A stretch of DNA of 64,000 nucleotides from Burkholderiales bacterium (GCA_021300475.1 JAJTDO010000001.1:1-64000), one strand, 5' to 3'; shown: positions 7,146-16,736, numbered from the stretch's first letter. Notes: generated by a model not told the origin, from the sequence alone. Numbers and translations: made by a program.

Positions 7146-8966
7146 TCAGGAAGGTTCCACCGAAGAACGGTCACTTTGCTGCAAAGCCCACATTTGCGAA
7201 TAATGTCCGCCGAGTTGCAGCAGTTCTTCATGGGTACCGCGCTCTATGATTGCGCCTTTGCTCATGACCAGAATGCAGTGGGCATGAACGATGGTGGACA
7301 GTCTGTGGGCCACAATCAAGGTGCTGCGCTGGCTGGCCAGGCTGCGCAACTCTTCCTGAATGGCTTGTTCGGAATGTGAATCAAGTGCGGAAGTCGCCTC
7401 ATCAAAAATAAGCAGGGCCGGGTTTTTTAAAATGGTGCGTGCAATGGCGACGCGCTGCTTTTCTCCACCGGACAATTTCAAGCCACGCTCGCCCACCTTG
7501 GTGTCGTAACCATCCGGCAGAGTCTCAATAAAATGATCAATGTGGGCGGCCTTGGCGGCCTGTTTGATTTCGGAAGGATCAGCGTCTATTTTTCCGTAGG
7601 CAATGTTGTAGGCAATGGTGTCGTTGAACAGCACGGTGTCTTGGGGCACGATTCCGATGGCGCTGCGCAAACTCTTTTGGGTGATGCTGCGAATGTCCTG
7701 CCCGTCAATTGAAATGCTGCCTGCATCCACATCGTAAAAACGGAACAGCAAACGGGCCAGCGTGGATTTACCCGCCCCGCTTTCACCCACCACGGCAACC
7801 GTGTGCCCGGGGGGTATGTCAAAACTAAGACCATCCAGCACGGTTCTGCGAACGTCATAGGCAAACCGTACATTTTCAAAACGAATATGCGCACCCTTTA
7901 ACTGAAGTGGTTTGGCATGTGGGGAGTCTGCAATTTCACGGTTCTGTTCCAGCAAATTGAAAATGCGGTCAATGTCTGCAAGCGACTGGCGTATTTCACG
8001 GTAAATAACTCCGAGAAAATTCAGCGGAATGTAGAGCTGAATCATGAAGGCATTGACCAGCACCAGATCGCCAAGCGACATTTCGCCGGCCAGCACGCCT
8101 GCGGTGGCGCGCCATAAAATCAGGGAAACCGCAGCTGCGATGATCAGGCTTTGTCCGGAATTCAAGAGCGACAAAGAGGTTTGCGATTGTATGGCTGCCT
8201 CTTCCCAGCGCTTGAGGCTTTCGTTGTAACGGCGAGACTCAAAGCCTTCATTACAAAAGTACTTCACGGTTTCATAATTCAGCAGGGAATCAATGGCGCG
8301 TGTGTTGGCTTTGGAGTCCAGTTCATTCATGGTGCGGCGGAAATGGGTGCGCCACTCGGTCACCACAACGGTAAAAGCAATGTAACTGACCAGCGCGACC
8401 ACGGTGATAATGCCAAACCAGACATCGTAGTTAATCAGCAGATAGGTCACCACCAAGGTAATTTCAACCAGCGTGGGCAGTATGCTGTAGAGGGTATAAG
8501 ACACCAGGCTGGAAACACCACGGGTGCCGCGTTCAATGTCGCGGGTGACGCCACCGGTTTGTCTTTCCAGGTGAAAACGCAAAGACAAGGCATGCAGATG
8601 CTCAAAGGTTTTCAGCGCGAGTTGGCGCACCGCGTGTTGAGTCACTCTGGCGAACAGCAATTCCCGAAGCTCGGTGAACACCGTGGTTGAAAACCGCAAT
8701 GCACCGTACGCGAGCAATAAAAAAACCGGCATGCTGGCTGCGGCCAGCAAGGGCTGGGAAGACACCAACGGTGTCAGGGTGTCCACCAGTTCTTTCAATA
8801 AAAACGGCACGCCCACGTTGGCGACCTTGGCCGCCACCAAACATGAAATGGCAAACAGCACCCGGAACTTCCATTCCCAGAGGTAGGGAAACAGACTTTG
8901 CAGCGTGCTCCAATCGGAGCGGGTTCGGGCAGTGACAGGGGCCGCGGCCCCATGGGAATGACGCAT
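7146..8966 (-). CDS. Atm1/HMT1-type ABC exporter (fused permease and ATPase)
   Basis: A 606-residue half-transporter. The N-terminal part (about 30-330) is a six-helix exporter membrane domain, and the C-terminal part (about 360-595) is the ATPase, with Walker A GESGAGKST, signature LSGGEKQRVAIART and Walker B LLIFDEATSALD. The sequence resembles the Atm1/ABCB7 branch (heavy-metal or glutathione-polysulfide export), for example NVGVPFLLKELVDTL and the residues around GVIYREIRQSLADIDRIF. It would act as an inner-membrane homodimer. It stands alone, divergent from the SDR gene at 9044. MsbA-like lipid export is a less likely alternative. Confidence 0.88.
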   Translation of the reverse strand: MRHSHGAAAPVTARTRSDWSTLQSLFPYLWEWKFRVLFAISCLVAAKVANVGVPFLLKELVDTLTPLVSSQPLLAAASMPVFLLLAYGALRFSTTVFTELRELLFARVTQHAVRQLALKTFEHLHALSLRFHLERQTGGVTRDIERGTRGVSSLVSYTLYSILPTLVEITLVVTYLLINYDVWFGIITVVALVSYIAFTVVVTEWRTHFRRTMNELDSKANTRAIDSLLNYETVKYFCNEGFESRRYNESLKRWEEAAIQSQTSLSLLNSGQSLIIAAAVSLILWRATAGVLAGEMSLGDLVLVNAFMIQLYIPLNFLGVIYREIRQSLADIDRIFNLLEQNREIADSPHAKPLQLKGAHIRFENVRFAYDVRRTVLDGLSFDIPPGHTVAVVGESGAGKSTLARLLFRFYDVDAGSISIDGQDIRSITQKSLRSAIGIVPQDTVLFNDTIAYNIAYGKIDADPSEIKQAAKAAHIDHFIETLPDGYDTKVGERGLKLSGGEKQRVAIARTILKNPALLIFDEATSALDSHSEQAIQEELRSLASQRSTLIVAHRLSTIVHAHCILVMSKGAIIERGTHEELLQLGGHYSQMWALQQSDRSSVEPS

Positions 8967-9043
8967 ATATTCAACACTTTGCTTTTCAGGTTACAACCAA
9001 TACTACAATACTGCTGGAGACACACTCGAAGAGAACTTAAAAC

Positions 9044-9874
9044 ATGTACCAAGCCATTGAATCAAAACGCGTTCTGATCACAGGCGCATCCGAGGGCATC
9101 GGCGCGGAACTGGCGCTGGCGCTGGCCGCGAAGGGCAACAAACTGGTGTTGGCCGCCAGACGTCGGGAAGCGCTGGAAGACGTTGCGCAACGCTGCCGTG
9201 CCGTGGGAGCGCAAGTTTGGGTGGTGCCTTGCGATGTGTCGGTTCAGGCGCAATGCACTTCGCTCATTGACACAGCGGTTGCCTCCATGGGCGGGCTGGA
9301 TGTTTTGGTAAACAACGCCGGGGTTTCCATGCACGGCTGGTTTGAAGACATCACCGATCTGGACACCTTCGAGCGCCTGTTCCGCATCAACACCATGAGC
9401 GCCGTCTGGCTGACGCACCGTGCCTTGTCTGCGTTGCGGCAATCAAAGGGCTTGGTGGTGGGGGTGAGCAGCCTGGCCGGAAAAACCGGTGTTCCTGCGC
9501 GCACCACCTACTGCACCAGCAAATTTGCAATGAGCGGTTTTTTCGAAGCCTTGCGCATTGAACTGATGGGCAGCGGCGTGGATGTGACCATGATATTTCC
9601 CGGCGTGGTGGCCACGGAAATTCGCCGTAACGGCCTGAATGCAAACGGAGAGCGTGCGGGTGTTTCAGGTCTGGCCGAAAAAGGCGCCATGAGTCTGGCT
9701 CAGTGCACCAGTGAAATGATTCACGCCATGGAACACCGTAAACGCGAACACATCATGACGGCGCAGGGCCGGTTGGGCATGTTGCTTAAGAGTTTATTTC
9801 CCGGTGTCATTGATCACATGGCCCGCAAGGCCTTAGACTCAGACCATGGCGGACCGAAAAAACTTCGGCGTTGA
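9044..9874 (+). CDS. SDR family oxidoreductase
   Basis: A classical short-chain dehydrogenase of 276 residues. It has the nucleotide-binding TGASEGIG (near residue 14), NNAG (near 89), a catalytic serine in GVSSLAGKTG, and the active-site pair YCTSK (Y-x3-K). The C-terminal tail is longer than in typical 250-residue members and basic (GGPKKLRR), as in DltE- or membrane-associated SDRs. The substrate cannot be told from sequence. It is followed after 43 bases by a thioesterase gene, so a lipid or acyl-related substrate is plausible. Confidence 0.85.
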   Translation: MYQAIESKRVLITGASEGIGAELALALAAKGNKLVLAARRREALEDVAQRCRAVGAQVWVVPCDVSVQAQCTSLIDTAVASMGGLDVLVNNAGVSMHGWFEDITDLDTFERLFRINTMSAVWLTHRALSALRQSKGLVVGVSSLAGKTGVPARTTYCTSKFAMSGFFEALRIELMGSGVDVTMIFPGVVATEIRRNGLNANGERAGVSGLAEKGAMSLAQCTSEMIHAMEHRKREHIMTAQGRLGMLLKSLFPGVIDHMARKALDSDHGGPKKLRR

Positions 9875-9917
9875 ACCATACAAAACATAACAAAAAGTAC
9901 AACTAAAAGGACGAGAC

Positions 9918-10331
9918 ATGGATGACGCAAGCACTGAAGAGATGATGCTGCCGGTGGATCGCATGCCGGTGCTTAGGGTGATTCCGATGCCGCGCGATTC
10001 CAACGTCAATGGTGACGTGTTTGGCGGCTGGATCATGGCGCAGGTGGACCTGGCAGGCTCGGTGCCCGCGGTAGCACACGCCCAAGGCAGAATAGCCACG
10101 ATTGCGGTTAATTCATTTGTTTTCAAGCAACCCGTGGCTGTGGGCGATTTGCTCAGCTTTTACGCCGACGTTGAAAAGGTGGGGCGCACTTCAATGACAG
10201 TGTTTGTTGAGGTGTATGCGCAGCGGCGCTTGAACCCGAAAAAAGTGGTGAAGGTCACCGAGGCCTACATTACTTATGTGGCCACGGACGAGAACAGAAA
10301 GCCTCGTCCGGTACCCCCTTTGAACAACTGA
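9918..10331 (+). CDS. YciA-type acyl-CoA thioesterase
   Basis: A 137-residue single hotdog-fold protein of the YciA/cytosolic acyl-CoA hydrolase family. The helix-start region RDSNVNGDVFGGWIMAQVD, with its catalytic aspartate, is characteristic, and the second strand block NSFVFKQPVAVGDLLSFY fits. It hydrolyses acyl-CoA to free acid and CoA in the cytoplasm. It lies downstream of the SDR gene in the same direction and converges with the GntR regulator, leaving only 14 bases between the stops. Confidence 0.88.
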   Translation: MDDASTEEMMLPVDRMPVLRVIPMPRDSNVNGDVFGGWIMAQVDLAGSVPAVAHAQGRIATIAVNSFVFKQPVAVGDLLSFYADVEKVGRTSMTVFVEVYAQRRLNPKKVVKVTEAYITYVATDENRKPRPVPPLNN

Positions 10332-10345
10332 GCTGGCAACTGAAT

Positions 10346-11176
10346 TTAAAATGAAAACAGGCTGGGAGATTCTGTTGTTTGCCATACCCGGCCGTTGGCT
10401 TGGTCGAAATGTGCCATGTCCATGCGATACTCATAGCGGTCGGGGCGATATAGGGCGCGAATCATGCACACGGGCTTGCCTGCCGCTGAATACATAATTC
10501 GGCTGATGGCAACCAACGGAGCGCCCACAGGCACTTCCAATGCATTGGCCACGGTCGAATCCGCCAACTTGGCCGACAGCGACTGCGATGCTGTACCCAG
10601 CACCACACCATTTTCTTCCAAAAGCTCTGTGAGGGGGCGCAACTGCAACTCCCGCCTGCTGAAGGTGCGGGCAACGCTTTCAGGGATGAAGGTTGAAAAG
10701 TGCCCCAAAGGTTGTCCTTTGACATTGAGGATGCGGATAATTTTTTGCACCTGCTCTTTGTTGGACAACTGCAGCGTTTCTGCCACTTCTGACAAAGGCA
10801 CGACCCGCAGCACTTCCAGCACATCAATGGAAGCGCCGGTGTCTGAAGACACCTGAGACTCGATGAGCATCTGCGAGCCTGATGCGGGCACAGGCGATTC
10901 TCGGCGTGGCTTTACGAAGGTGCCTTTGCCGCGGCCTCGGGCGATGAGCCCTTCCTTGACCAGATCCTGCAGCGCCCTGCGCATGGTGACGCGTGACACC
11001 TTGAATTGATCCGCCAAGGCCAGCTCGCCGGGCAAGGGAGACGCTTCGAAACGGCCTTCAAGGATCTGCTCTCGCAAAATCAGGTATATCTGGTGGTACA
11101 GCGGCACGACCTGATTGGGGTCTATGTTGTTTTCAGCGTTCCACTCAGCTGCTTGGGGTGCGTCGAACTGAACCAT
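10346..11176 (-). CDS. GntR family regulator with UTRA domain (HutC subfamily)
   Basis: A 276-residue transcription factor. An N-terminal winged helix-turn-helix (about 25-95: VPLYHQIYLILREQILEG ... GELALADQFKVSRVTMRRALQDL) is followed by a UTRA ligand-binding domain (about 110-260, with VARTFSRRELQLRPLTELL). Its ligand is not evident. It lies downstream of the beta-oxidation operon and may respond to an acyl or aromatic acid metabolite, which is inference. The inverted repeat CTTGTAT-N23-ATACAAG just upstream of its start is a likely autoregulatory site. Confidence 0.88.
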   Translation of the reverse strand: MVQFDAPQAAEWNAENNIDPNQVVPLYHQIYLILREQILEGRFEASPLPGELALADQFKVSRVTMRRALQDLVKEGLIARGRGKGTFVKPRRESPVPASGSQMLIESQVSSDTGASIDVLEVLRVVPLSEVAETLQLSNKEQVQKIIRILNVKGQPLGHFSTFIPESVARTFSRRELQLRPLTELLEENGVVLGTASQSLSAKLADSTVANALEVPVGAPLVAISRIMYSAAGKPVCMIRALYRPDRYEYRMDMAHFDQANGRVWQTTESPSLFSF

Positions 11177-11185
11177 GGAAATCGC

Positions 11186-11222
11186 CTTGTATGAGATCTG
11201 AATGACCTATACATAATACAAG
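11186..11222. promoter_or_regulatory. Candidate GntR operator (CTTGTAT / ATACAAG)
   Basis: CTTGTAT at 11186-11192 and its exact reverse complement ATACAAG at 11216-11222 flank the region 10 to 45 bases upstream of the GntR gene start. HutC-class regulators often bind sites containing TGTAT or ATACA halves. Autoregulation is inferred. Confidence 0.4.
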
Positions 11223-11309
11223 CGAAGCCGGACAAACACAATCATGAAAGCTGTAATTGTCCTTATTTAAACAAAGCTGAATGGCAACATTAAGACTTAG
11301 CGTGCATGC

Positions 11310-12116
11310 TCAACCATACACAGCAACCACTTGAGTGCCAAAAGCTGCAGCCTCGCCTTCAGGTGTCCAGAGGGTGGCCACTTCGTTGGTGTAGCCCTCG
11401 CCACAGGCTTTGGTGTCGATGTCGATGCGCCAGTCGCCACTGGCGGGCTCCAGCGGCCTGCTCACCCGCAACTCCAGCGACCACGACACGGAAGAACACA
11501 TGACCATGCGGTTAAAGCGGCTCAGCGTAGGCGTCGGCGGTGCATCTGTCAGCATCACCGTACACAGTTCGCGGTCTATGTTGTCGTTTTTCAAACGCAG
11601 GTAGGCTTTGGTTTTCCAAGTGTCTGAACCGCTGCACGGGTAACCGCCTTCGGCCCAATGCATCTGGAAATGTTGCATGAAGTTAGGTGTCATGCCGGGA
11701 ATGAAGGGCAAACGCACCGCCTGCTCCAGGGTTTTTTCGCAAATGGCGACAGGCGCAGAGCGCGCGGGCAATTCAGAACTGCGACTTTGGCCAAACACAC
11801 CCACCATGATGCCGGCCACCTCGCCGGCAGACTCCACCATACATTTAACCTGCCGCACGTTCTTGCCTTCGCGCAGCACCTGAACCCGGAAGTACACCGG
11901 ACCTTCGGCCACCGGTCCGACAAAGTTGGTTTGCAGGGCGCGCAAGGGCCAGCCTGCACCACCCACATCGCGCATGGCTTGAACGGCCAAGGCAGACAGC
12001 AGGCCGCCGAACATGGTGCGTCCCTGGGTCCAGTCTGGCGTGAGTGTAAAAATGGTGCAACCGGTGTCTTGAATGCGTTGTTCAAGCAATTGCGACAAGG
12101 GGGTGAGTTGTGTCAT
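11310..12116 (-). CDS. Acyl-CoA thioesterase, double-hotdog (TesB-like)
   Basis: A 268-residue protein of the thioesterase superfamily with two hotdog repeats. The N-terminal half has TLTPDWTQGRTMFGGLLSAL followed by LRALQTNFVGPV, and the C-terminal half ends with the barrel strand around TLWTPEGEAAAFGTQ. It probably releases CoA from acyl-CoA intermediates. It is the last gene of the beta-oxidation operon, 32 bases after the enoyl-CoA hydratase stop. Chain-length preference cannot be deduced. Confidence 0.82.
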   Translation of the reverse strand: MTQLTPLSQLLEQRIQDTGCTIFTLTPDWTQGRTMFGGLLSALAVQAMRDVGGAGWPLRALQTNFVGPVAEGPVYFRVQVLREGKNVRQVKCMVESAGEVAGIMVGVFGQSRSSELPARSAPVAICEKTLEQAVRLPFIPGMTPNFMQHFQMHWAEGGYPCSGSDTWKTKAYLRLKNDNIDRELCTVMLTDAPPTPTLSRFNRMVMCSSVSWSLELRVSRPLEPASGDWRIDIDTKACGEGYTNEVATLWTPEGEAAAFGTQVVAVYG

Positions 12117-12148
12117 GGGGGTACTGTCTTTTTCAAGGGTAAAAAAAC

Positions 12149-12913
12149 TCAGTCGAACTGACTGAAATCCGGCTTTCGTTTTTGCAGGAAAGCACCGAAC
12201 GCCTCTTTGGCCTCAGGCTCTGTGAGCATGGCTGCAAACAGGTGCGCTTCTTCATCCAGCTTTTGGGCAACCTGCGCCTTCAAGTGCGACTTCATCAGCA
12301 TTTTTGTGGTGCGCAGGCTTTTGGCCGGCAATGCCAACAGCTTGGCCACCTGGGCTGCAACATGCGCTTCCACTTCTTCGTCGGGCAACACTTTGTTCAC
12401 CAGACCAGAGAGTTGTGCATGTGCGGCGTCCATGGGTTCGCCCAGCATCAAGGCTTCAGCCGCACGGTGGTAACCCGCCATCATCGGGAAAAGCAGACTT
12501 GAAGCCGCTTCAGGACATAAACCCAAAGAGACAAAAGGCATACCAAAGCGAGATTTTTCATTTGAATAGACCAAATCACAATGCAATAACAAAGTGGTGC
12601 CAATACCAATGGCTGCACCACGCACACAAGCCACAAGCGGTTTGGGAAATGTGCTGATGTTTCTGAGCAGGCGAAACACGGGGGCAGTTTCCACATCCAG
12701 CGGTTGCTTGAGAAAATCTTCAATGTCGTTACCGGCGCTAAAAATACCGGGCTGACCCTTGATGACCACCACGCGCACAGCGCTGTCGGCGCTGGCATCT
12801 TCAAGGGCCTGCGCCATGGCTGTGTACATCGCGTTGGTGAACGCATTTTTACGTTCCGGCCGGTTCAGGCAGAGCGTCAGTACGCCATTGTCCAAATTAA
12901 CATCAATACTCAT
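12149..12913 (-). CDS. Enoyl-CoA hydratase/isomerase family protein
   Basis: A crotonase-fold protein of 254 residues from the ATG at 12913, preceded by GGAG at a good distance. An in-frame TTG at 12925 is less likely. The oxyanion-hole segments are visible as FSAGNDIEDFL and VRGAAIGIGTTLLLHCDLVY. The residues at the usual catalytic glutamate pair (FVSLGLCPEAAS) contain only one clear acid, so isomerase rather than hydratase activity is possible. It belongs to the beta-oxidation operon, with a terminator-like hairpin separating it from the thiolase. Confidence 0.85.
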   Translation of the reverse strand: MSIDVNLDNGVLTLCLNRPERKNAFTNAMYTAMAQALEDASADSAVRVVVIKGQPGIFSAGNDIEDFLKQPLDVETAPVFRLLRNISTFPKPLVACVRGAAIGIGTTLLLHCDLVYSNEKSRFGMPFVSLGLCPEAASSLLFPMMAGYHRAAEALMLGEPMDAAHAQLSGLVNKVLPDEEVEAHVAAQVAKLLALPAKSLRTTKMLMKSHLKAQVAQKLDEEAHLFAAMLTEPEAKEAFGAFLQKRKPDFSQFD

Positions 12914-12934
12914 TGCAAACTCCAAAACTCACTT

Positions 12935-12970
12935 AAAAAAACAGGGGTGAAGACATCGCTTCAACCCCTG
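12935..12970 (-). terminator. Rho-independent terminator after the thiolase gene
   Basis: On the minus strand, CAGGGGTTGAAG and CTTCACCCCTG form an 11-12 base-pair stem with a 6-base loop, followed by seven T residues. It sits between the thiolase stop and the enoyl-CoA hydratase start, so it likely attenuates expression of the last two genes. Confidence 0.8.
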
Positions 12971-13014
12971 CGTTTTTGCATTTGACACAGCCGCGCTTGC
13001 AGCGCGGGCTTTCA

Positions 13015-14214
13015 TCAGACGCGTTCGATAATGCCCGCTGCGCCCATGCCTGTTCCTACGCACATGGTGACCATGCCGTACTTCAGGTTGTTGCGACGCA
13101 GTGCATGCACCACGGTTGCTGCGCGAATGGCACCGGTTGCACCGAGTGGGTGACCCAAGGCAATGGCGCCGCCCATCGGATTGATTTTGCTGGTGTCCAA
13201 GCCCAAGTCCTTGATGACCGCCAGAGACTGTGCTGCAAACGCCTCGTTGAGTTCAATCCAGTCCATCTGGTCTTGGGTCAGACCAGCATTTTTCAAGGCT
13301 GCGGGAATCGCTTCCTTGGGGCCGATACCCATGATTTCCGGTGGCACACCGCGAATTGAAAAACTCACGAAACGGGCCAAAGGCTGCAAGTTGTAACGCC
13401 TTACGGCGGCTTCGGAGGCAACAATCAAGGCACCCGCACCGTCAGACATCTGCGAGCTGTTGCCAGCGGTCACAGAGCCTTTGGCGGCGAAGACAGGCTT
13501 TAACTTGCCCAAACCTTCAATGCTGCTTTCAGCGCGGGGACCTTCATCCAGACGCAGGCCCTTTTCACGCAAAAGGATTTCTCCGGTGTTCAGGTCTGGG
13601 GTGGCTTCGTTGAACATCACCGGGGTGATTTCATCGTTGAAGTAGCCAGCGGCCTGTGCAGCCAGCGCGCGTTGGTGCGACTGCAACGCAAAGGCGTCTT
13701 GATCGTCGCGGGAAATGCCCCACTGCTGGGCCACTTTTTCCGCAGTCATGCCCATACCGTAGGCAATGCCGAAATTTTCATCCTTGGCAAAAATGGCTGG
13801 GTTCATGGACGGCTTGTTGCCAGACATGGGCACCATGCTCATGGACTCAGCACCGGCTGCGATCATGACGTCGGCTTCGCCGACGCGAATGCGGTCGGCC
13901 GCCATGGCCAGTGCGGTAAGGCCTGATGCACAGAAGCGGTTGATGGTGACACCACCGACGCTGTTGGGCAGCCCTGCGAGCAACACGCCGATACGGGCCA
14001 TGTTCATGCCCTGTTCGCCTTCAGGGAAGGCGCAACCTACGATGGCGTCTTCAATGGAGGCGGGGTCGAGATTGGGCACCTGGGCCATGGCGCCTTGCAG
14101 CGCACGAACCAGAAGGTCGTCGGGACGGAAATTGCGGAAGCTGCCTTTCGGTGCTTTTGCAATCGGGGTGCGGCTGGCCGCAACGATATATGCGTCTTGT
14201 ACTTGTCGGGACAT
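13015..14214 (-). CDS. fadA: Acetyl-CoA C-acyltransferase (3-ketoacyl-CoA thiolase)
   Basis: The last step of beta-oxidation: it cleaves 3-ketoacyl-CoA with CoA to acetyl-CoA and a shortened acyl-CoA. It has 399 residues, normal for thiolases. The nucleophilic Cys95 lies in NRFCASGLTAL, the conserved GHPLGATGAIR histidine block is near 350, and the second active cysteine is in MCVGTGMGAAG near the C-terminus. It starts 10 bases after the bifunctional enzyme's stop with a GGAG site. The FadA/FadI type is supported by context. Confidence 0.93.
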   Translation of the reverse strand: MSRQVQDAYIVAASRTPIAKAPKGSFRNFRPDDLLVRALQGAMAQVPNLDPASIEDAIVGCAFPEGEQGMNMARIGVLLAGLPNSVGGVTINRFCASGLTALAMAADRIRVGEADVMIAAGAESMSMVPMSGNKPSMNPAIFAKDENFGIAYGMGMTAEKVAQQWGISRDDQDAFALQSHQRALAAQAAGYFNDEITPVMFNEATPDLNTGEILLREKGLRLDEGPRAESSIEGLGKLKPVFAAKGSVTAGNSSQMSDGAGALIVASEAAVRRYNLQPLARFVSFSIRGVPPEIMGIGPKEAIPAALKNAGLTQDQMDWIELNEAFAAQSLAVIKDLGLDTSKINPMGGAIALGHPLGATGAIRAATVVHALRRNNLKYGMVTMCVGTGMGAAGIIERV

Positions 14215-14224
14215 TCGTGTCTCC

Positions 14225-16627
14225 TTAGTTTCTGACGGGCTTGCCGGTCGACAGCATGCCCATGATTCGTTCCTGAGTCTTGGGGTGATTGAGCAGTTCT
14301 ACGAAGTACTTTCGTTCCAGCCCCAGCAACCAAGCCTCATCCACCAGCGAGCCTGTTTCGATTTCGCCGCCGCAAACCACGGTGGCGATGATCTTGCCCA
14401 GGGTGAAGTCGTGTCCGGTGATGAAACCGCCATCGCGCATATTGACCAACTGCGCCATGATGGTTGCAATACCGCTCTTGCCGGCCACCGGTACGCCCTT
14501 TAGCTTCATCGGGGGGCGGTAGCCTGAGTCAAACATCTGACGTGCTTCGCCGATGGCAACGCCCAACACTTCGTAGCTGTTGAACACGATGTTGTCGTTT
14601 TGCGAGAGATAACCGAGCTTGCGACTTTCCATGGCGCTCTTGCCCACGTTGGCTGTGGCTGCAGCCATGAAGCCGTCTTTGACAAACGCCAGGTAGTCGG
14701 TACTGCCGGCAGCCTGCGCGGCCAGACCGGCACGCACTGCAATTTCCTTCAAGCCACCGCCACCGGGAATCAGACCCACGCCGACTTCCACCAAACCCAT
14801 GTAGGTCTCAATGTTGGCTACGCGCTTGGCAGCGTGCATCGCAAATTCGCAACCACCGCCCAGCGCCATGCCGGACAAAGCGGCAACCACAGGAACCTGC
14901 GCATACTTGATGGCAGTTGTGGCTTCCTGAAACTTGCGGACTTCGCCTTCCAGCGCCTTGGCGCCACCGGCCATGAAGGCAGGCATCATGGCTTGCAGGT
15001 CGGCACCCACGGAGAACGGTTCATCGGGAGACCAGATGACCAAACCCTTGTACTGCTTTTCCGCCAGCGCAATGGCTTCATAGGTTCCGGCAATAACGCC
15101 CGGACCAATGGCGTGCATTTTGCTCTTGATGGACATGATGAGCACGTCGTCATTGCCCGGTGCTGTCCAGAGGCGAACGCTGTCGTCTTCTTTTAGTGTC
15201 TTGCCACCGTTGTGGCCTGTCACAGTGGTTTCACCGACCAGTGCAGCACGGAAAATCTGACGTTCATACACAGGCAGGGTAGCGCGCGGTATGTAGGCCT
15301 TCTTCGCAGGAGACCAGGAACCGGCCGGCGTGTGCACGCCTTTTTCAGCCACTTCGCCTTCAAATACCCAAGCGGGCATGGGCGCATTGCACAGGGCCTT
15401 GCCTGCATCAATGTCGCTCTTGACCCAGCCGGCCACTTCTTTCCAACCTGCAGCTTGCCAGGTTTCAAACGGGCCGGTGCTCCAGCCAAAGCCCCAACGC
15501 AGGGCGAAATCGACTTCGCGGGCGGTGTCTGCAATACTTTCAAGGTGCACGGCGATGTAATGGAAGGCGTCACGGAAAATAGCCCACAGGAACTGCGCCT
15601 GCGGATGCTCTGTTTCGCGCAGTGCTTTTAACTTTGCAACAGGGTCTTTGCCCTTGAGAATTTTTACAATGGCTTCGTCGGCCTTGCCGCCGGAGGGCAC
15701 GTACTCACCCTTGACCGGGTCGAGCACCATGATCTGCTTGCCTTCTTTTTTGTAGAAGCCGCCTTTGGTCTTTTGACCCAAGGCGCCGCGAGACACCAGT
15801 GTGGTGAGCACGGCAGGCGTTGCATACGTGGCTGCAAACGGATCGTTGGGCAGGGTGTCCTGCATGGTTTTGATGACGTGACCCATGGTGTCCAAACCCA
15901 CGACGTCTGCGGTGCGGAAAGTCGCTGACTTTGCGCGGCCCAGCTTGCTGCCGGTGAGGTCGTCCACGATGTCAAAAGGAATACCGTGCTTCTGGGCTTC
16001 CGTGATGGTGGCCAGCATGCCGAACACACCCACGCGGTTGGCCACGAAGTTGGGCGTGTCTTTGGCGCGAACCACGCCTTTGCCCAAGGTGGTGGTCAGG
16101 AAAATTTCCAGTTGATCAAGAATTTCAGGACGGGTTGATGTCGTTGGAATCAACTCGGCCAAGTGCATGTAGCGTGGCGGATTGAAAAAGTGAACGCCGC
16201 AGAAGCGTTGTTTCAGTTCAGCATCAAAACCTTCTGCCAACTGATTGATGGACAGACCTGAGGTGTTGGAGGCAAAAATGGCGTTGGGTGCAAGGTGAGC
16301 CGACACTTTTTTGTAAAGGTCGTGTTTCCAGTCCATGCGTTCCGCAATGGCTTCAATCACCAGATCGCACTCGGACAACACACTGAGGTGGTCTTCGTAG
16401 TTGGCCACTTGGATATGGCTGGCATCGTTTTTATCGCCAAACGGGGCTGGACTGAGTTTCTTCAGATTTTCGATGGCGCGATTGACAATACCGTTCTTGT
16501 CGCCTTCCTTGGCAGGAAGGTCGAACAAAACAACAGGTACCTTGGCATTTACGCAGTGGGCTGCAATTTGCGCACCCATCACGCCCGCGCCAAGTACGGC
16601 GACTTTGCGGACAATGAAATTTGACAC
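14225..16627 (-). CDS. 3-hydroxyacyl-CoA dehydrogenase / enoyl-CoA hydratase, FadN-type
   Basis: A bifunctional beta-oxidation enzyme of 800 residues. I start at the GTG at 16627 (VSNFIVRKVAVLGAG), because GGAGAC precedes it and the longer frame to 16717 runs through a hairpin. Domain order is dehydrogenase first (Rossmann GAGVMGAQIAAHC near residue 10, VFASNTSGLSINQLA near 125) and enoyl-CoA hydratase last (about 500-700, oxyanion segments FSVGADLQAMM and LSGMALGGGCEFAMHA). This is the FadN order, the reverse of E. coli FadB. The thiolase partner follows immediately. Confidence 0.9.
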   Translation of the reverse strand: MSNFIVRKVAVLGAGVMGAQIAAHCVNAKVPVVLFDLPAKEGDKNGIVNRAIENLKKLSPAPFGDKNDASHIQVANYEDHLSVLSECDLVIEAIAERMDWKHDLYKKVSAHLAPNAIFASNTSGLSINQLAEGFDAELKQRFCGVHFFNPPRYMHLAELIPTTSTRPEILDQLEIFLTTTLGKGVVRAKDTPNFVANRVGVFGMLATITEAQKHGIPFDIVDDLTGSKLGRAKSATFRTADVVGLDTMGHVIKTMQDTLPNDPFAATYATPAVLTTLVSRGALGQKTKGGFYKKEGKQIMVLDPVKGEYVPSGGKADEAIVKILKGKDPVAKLKALRETEHPQAQFLWAIFRDAFHYIAVHLESIADTAREVDFALRWGFGWSTGPFETWQAAGWKEVAGWVKSDIDAGKALCNAPMPAWVFEGEVAEKGVHTPAGSWSPAKKAYIPRATLPVYERQIFRAALVGETTVTGHNGGKTLKEDDSVRLWTAPGNDDVLIMSIKSKMHAIGPGVIAGTYEAIALAEKQYKGLVIWSPDEPFSVGADLQAMMPAFMAGGAKALEGEVRKFQEATTAIKYAQVPVVAALSGMALGGGCEFAMHAAKRVANIETYMGLVEVGVGLIPGGGGLKEIAVRAGLAAQAAGSTDYLAFVKDGFMAAATANVGKSAMESRKLGYLSQNDNIVFNSYEVLGVAIGEARQMFDSGYRPPMKLKGVPVAGKSGIATIMAQLVNMRDGGFITGHDFTLGKIIATVVCGGEIETGSLVDEAWLLGLERKYFVELLNHPKTQERIMGMLSTGKPVRN

Positions 16628-16653
16628 TGGTTGTCTCCTTGGGAGGTTGTACA

Positions 16654-16678
16654 AGAAGAGCCCCGAAGGGCTCCTCTT
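16654..16678 (-). terminator. Intra-operon hairpin ahead of the bifunctional enzyme
   Basis: GAGCCC at 16658-16663 and GGGCTC at 16668-16673 pair around a CGAA loop, with further A/T pairing outside. No full T tract follows, so it may be a processing or attenuation hairpin rather than a full terminator. It lies between the acyl-CoA dehydrogenase stop and the GTG of the next gene. Confidence 0.55.
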
Positions 16679-16736
16679 TAAGCGACGACTACAACTTGTT
16701 ACTGTGTTGTAAAACAATGAAACCGTTTACAACAGA

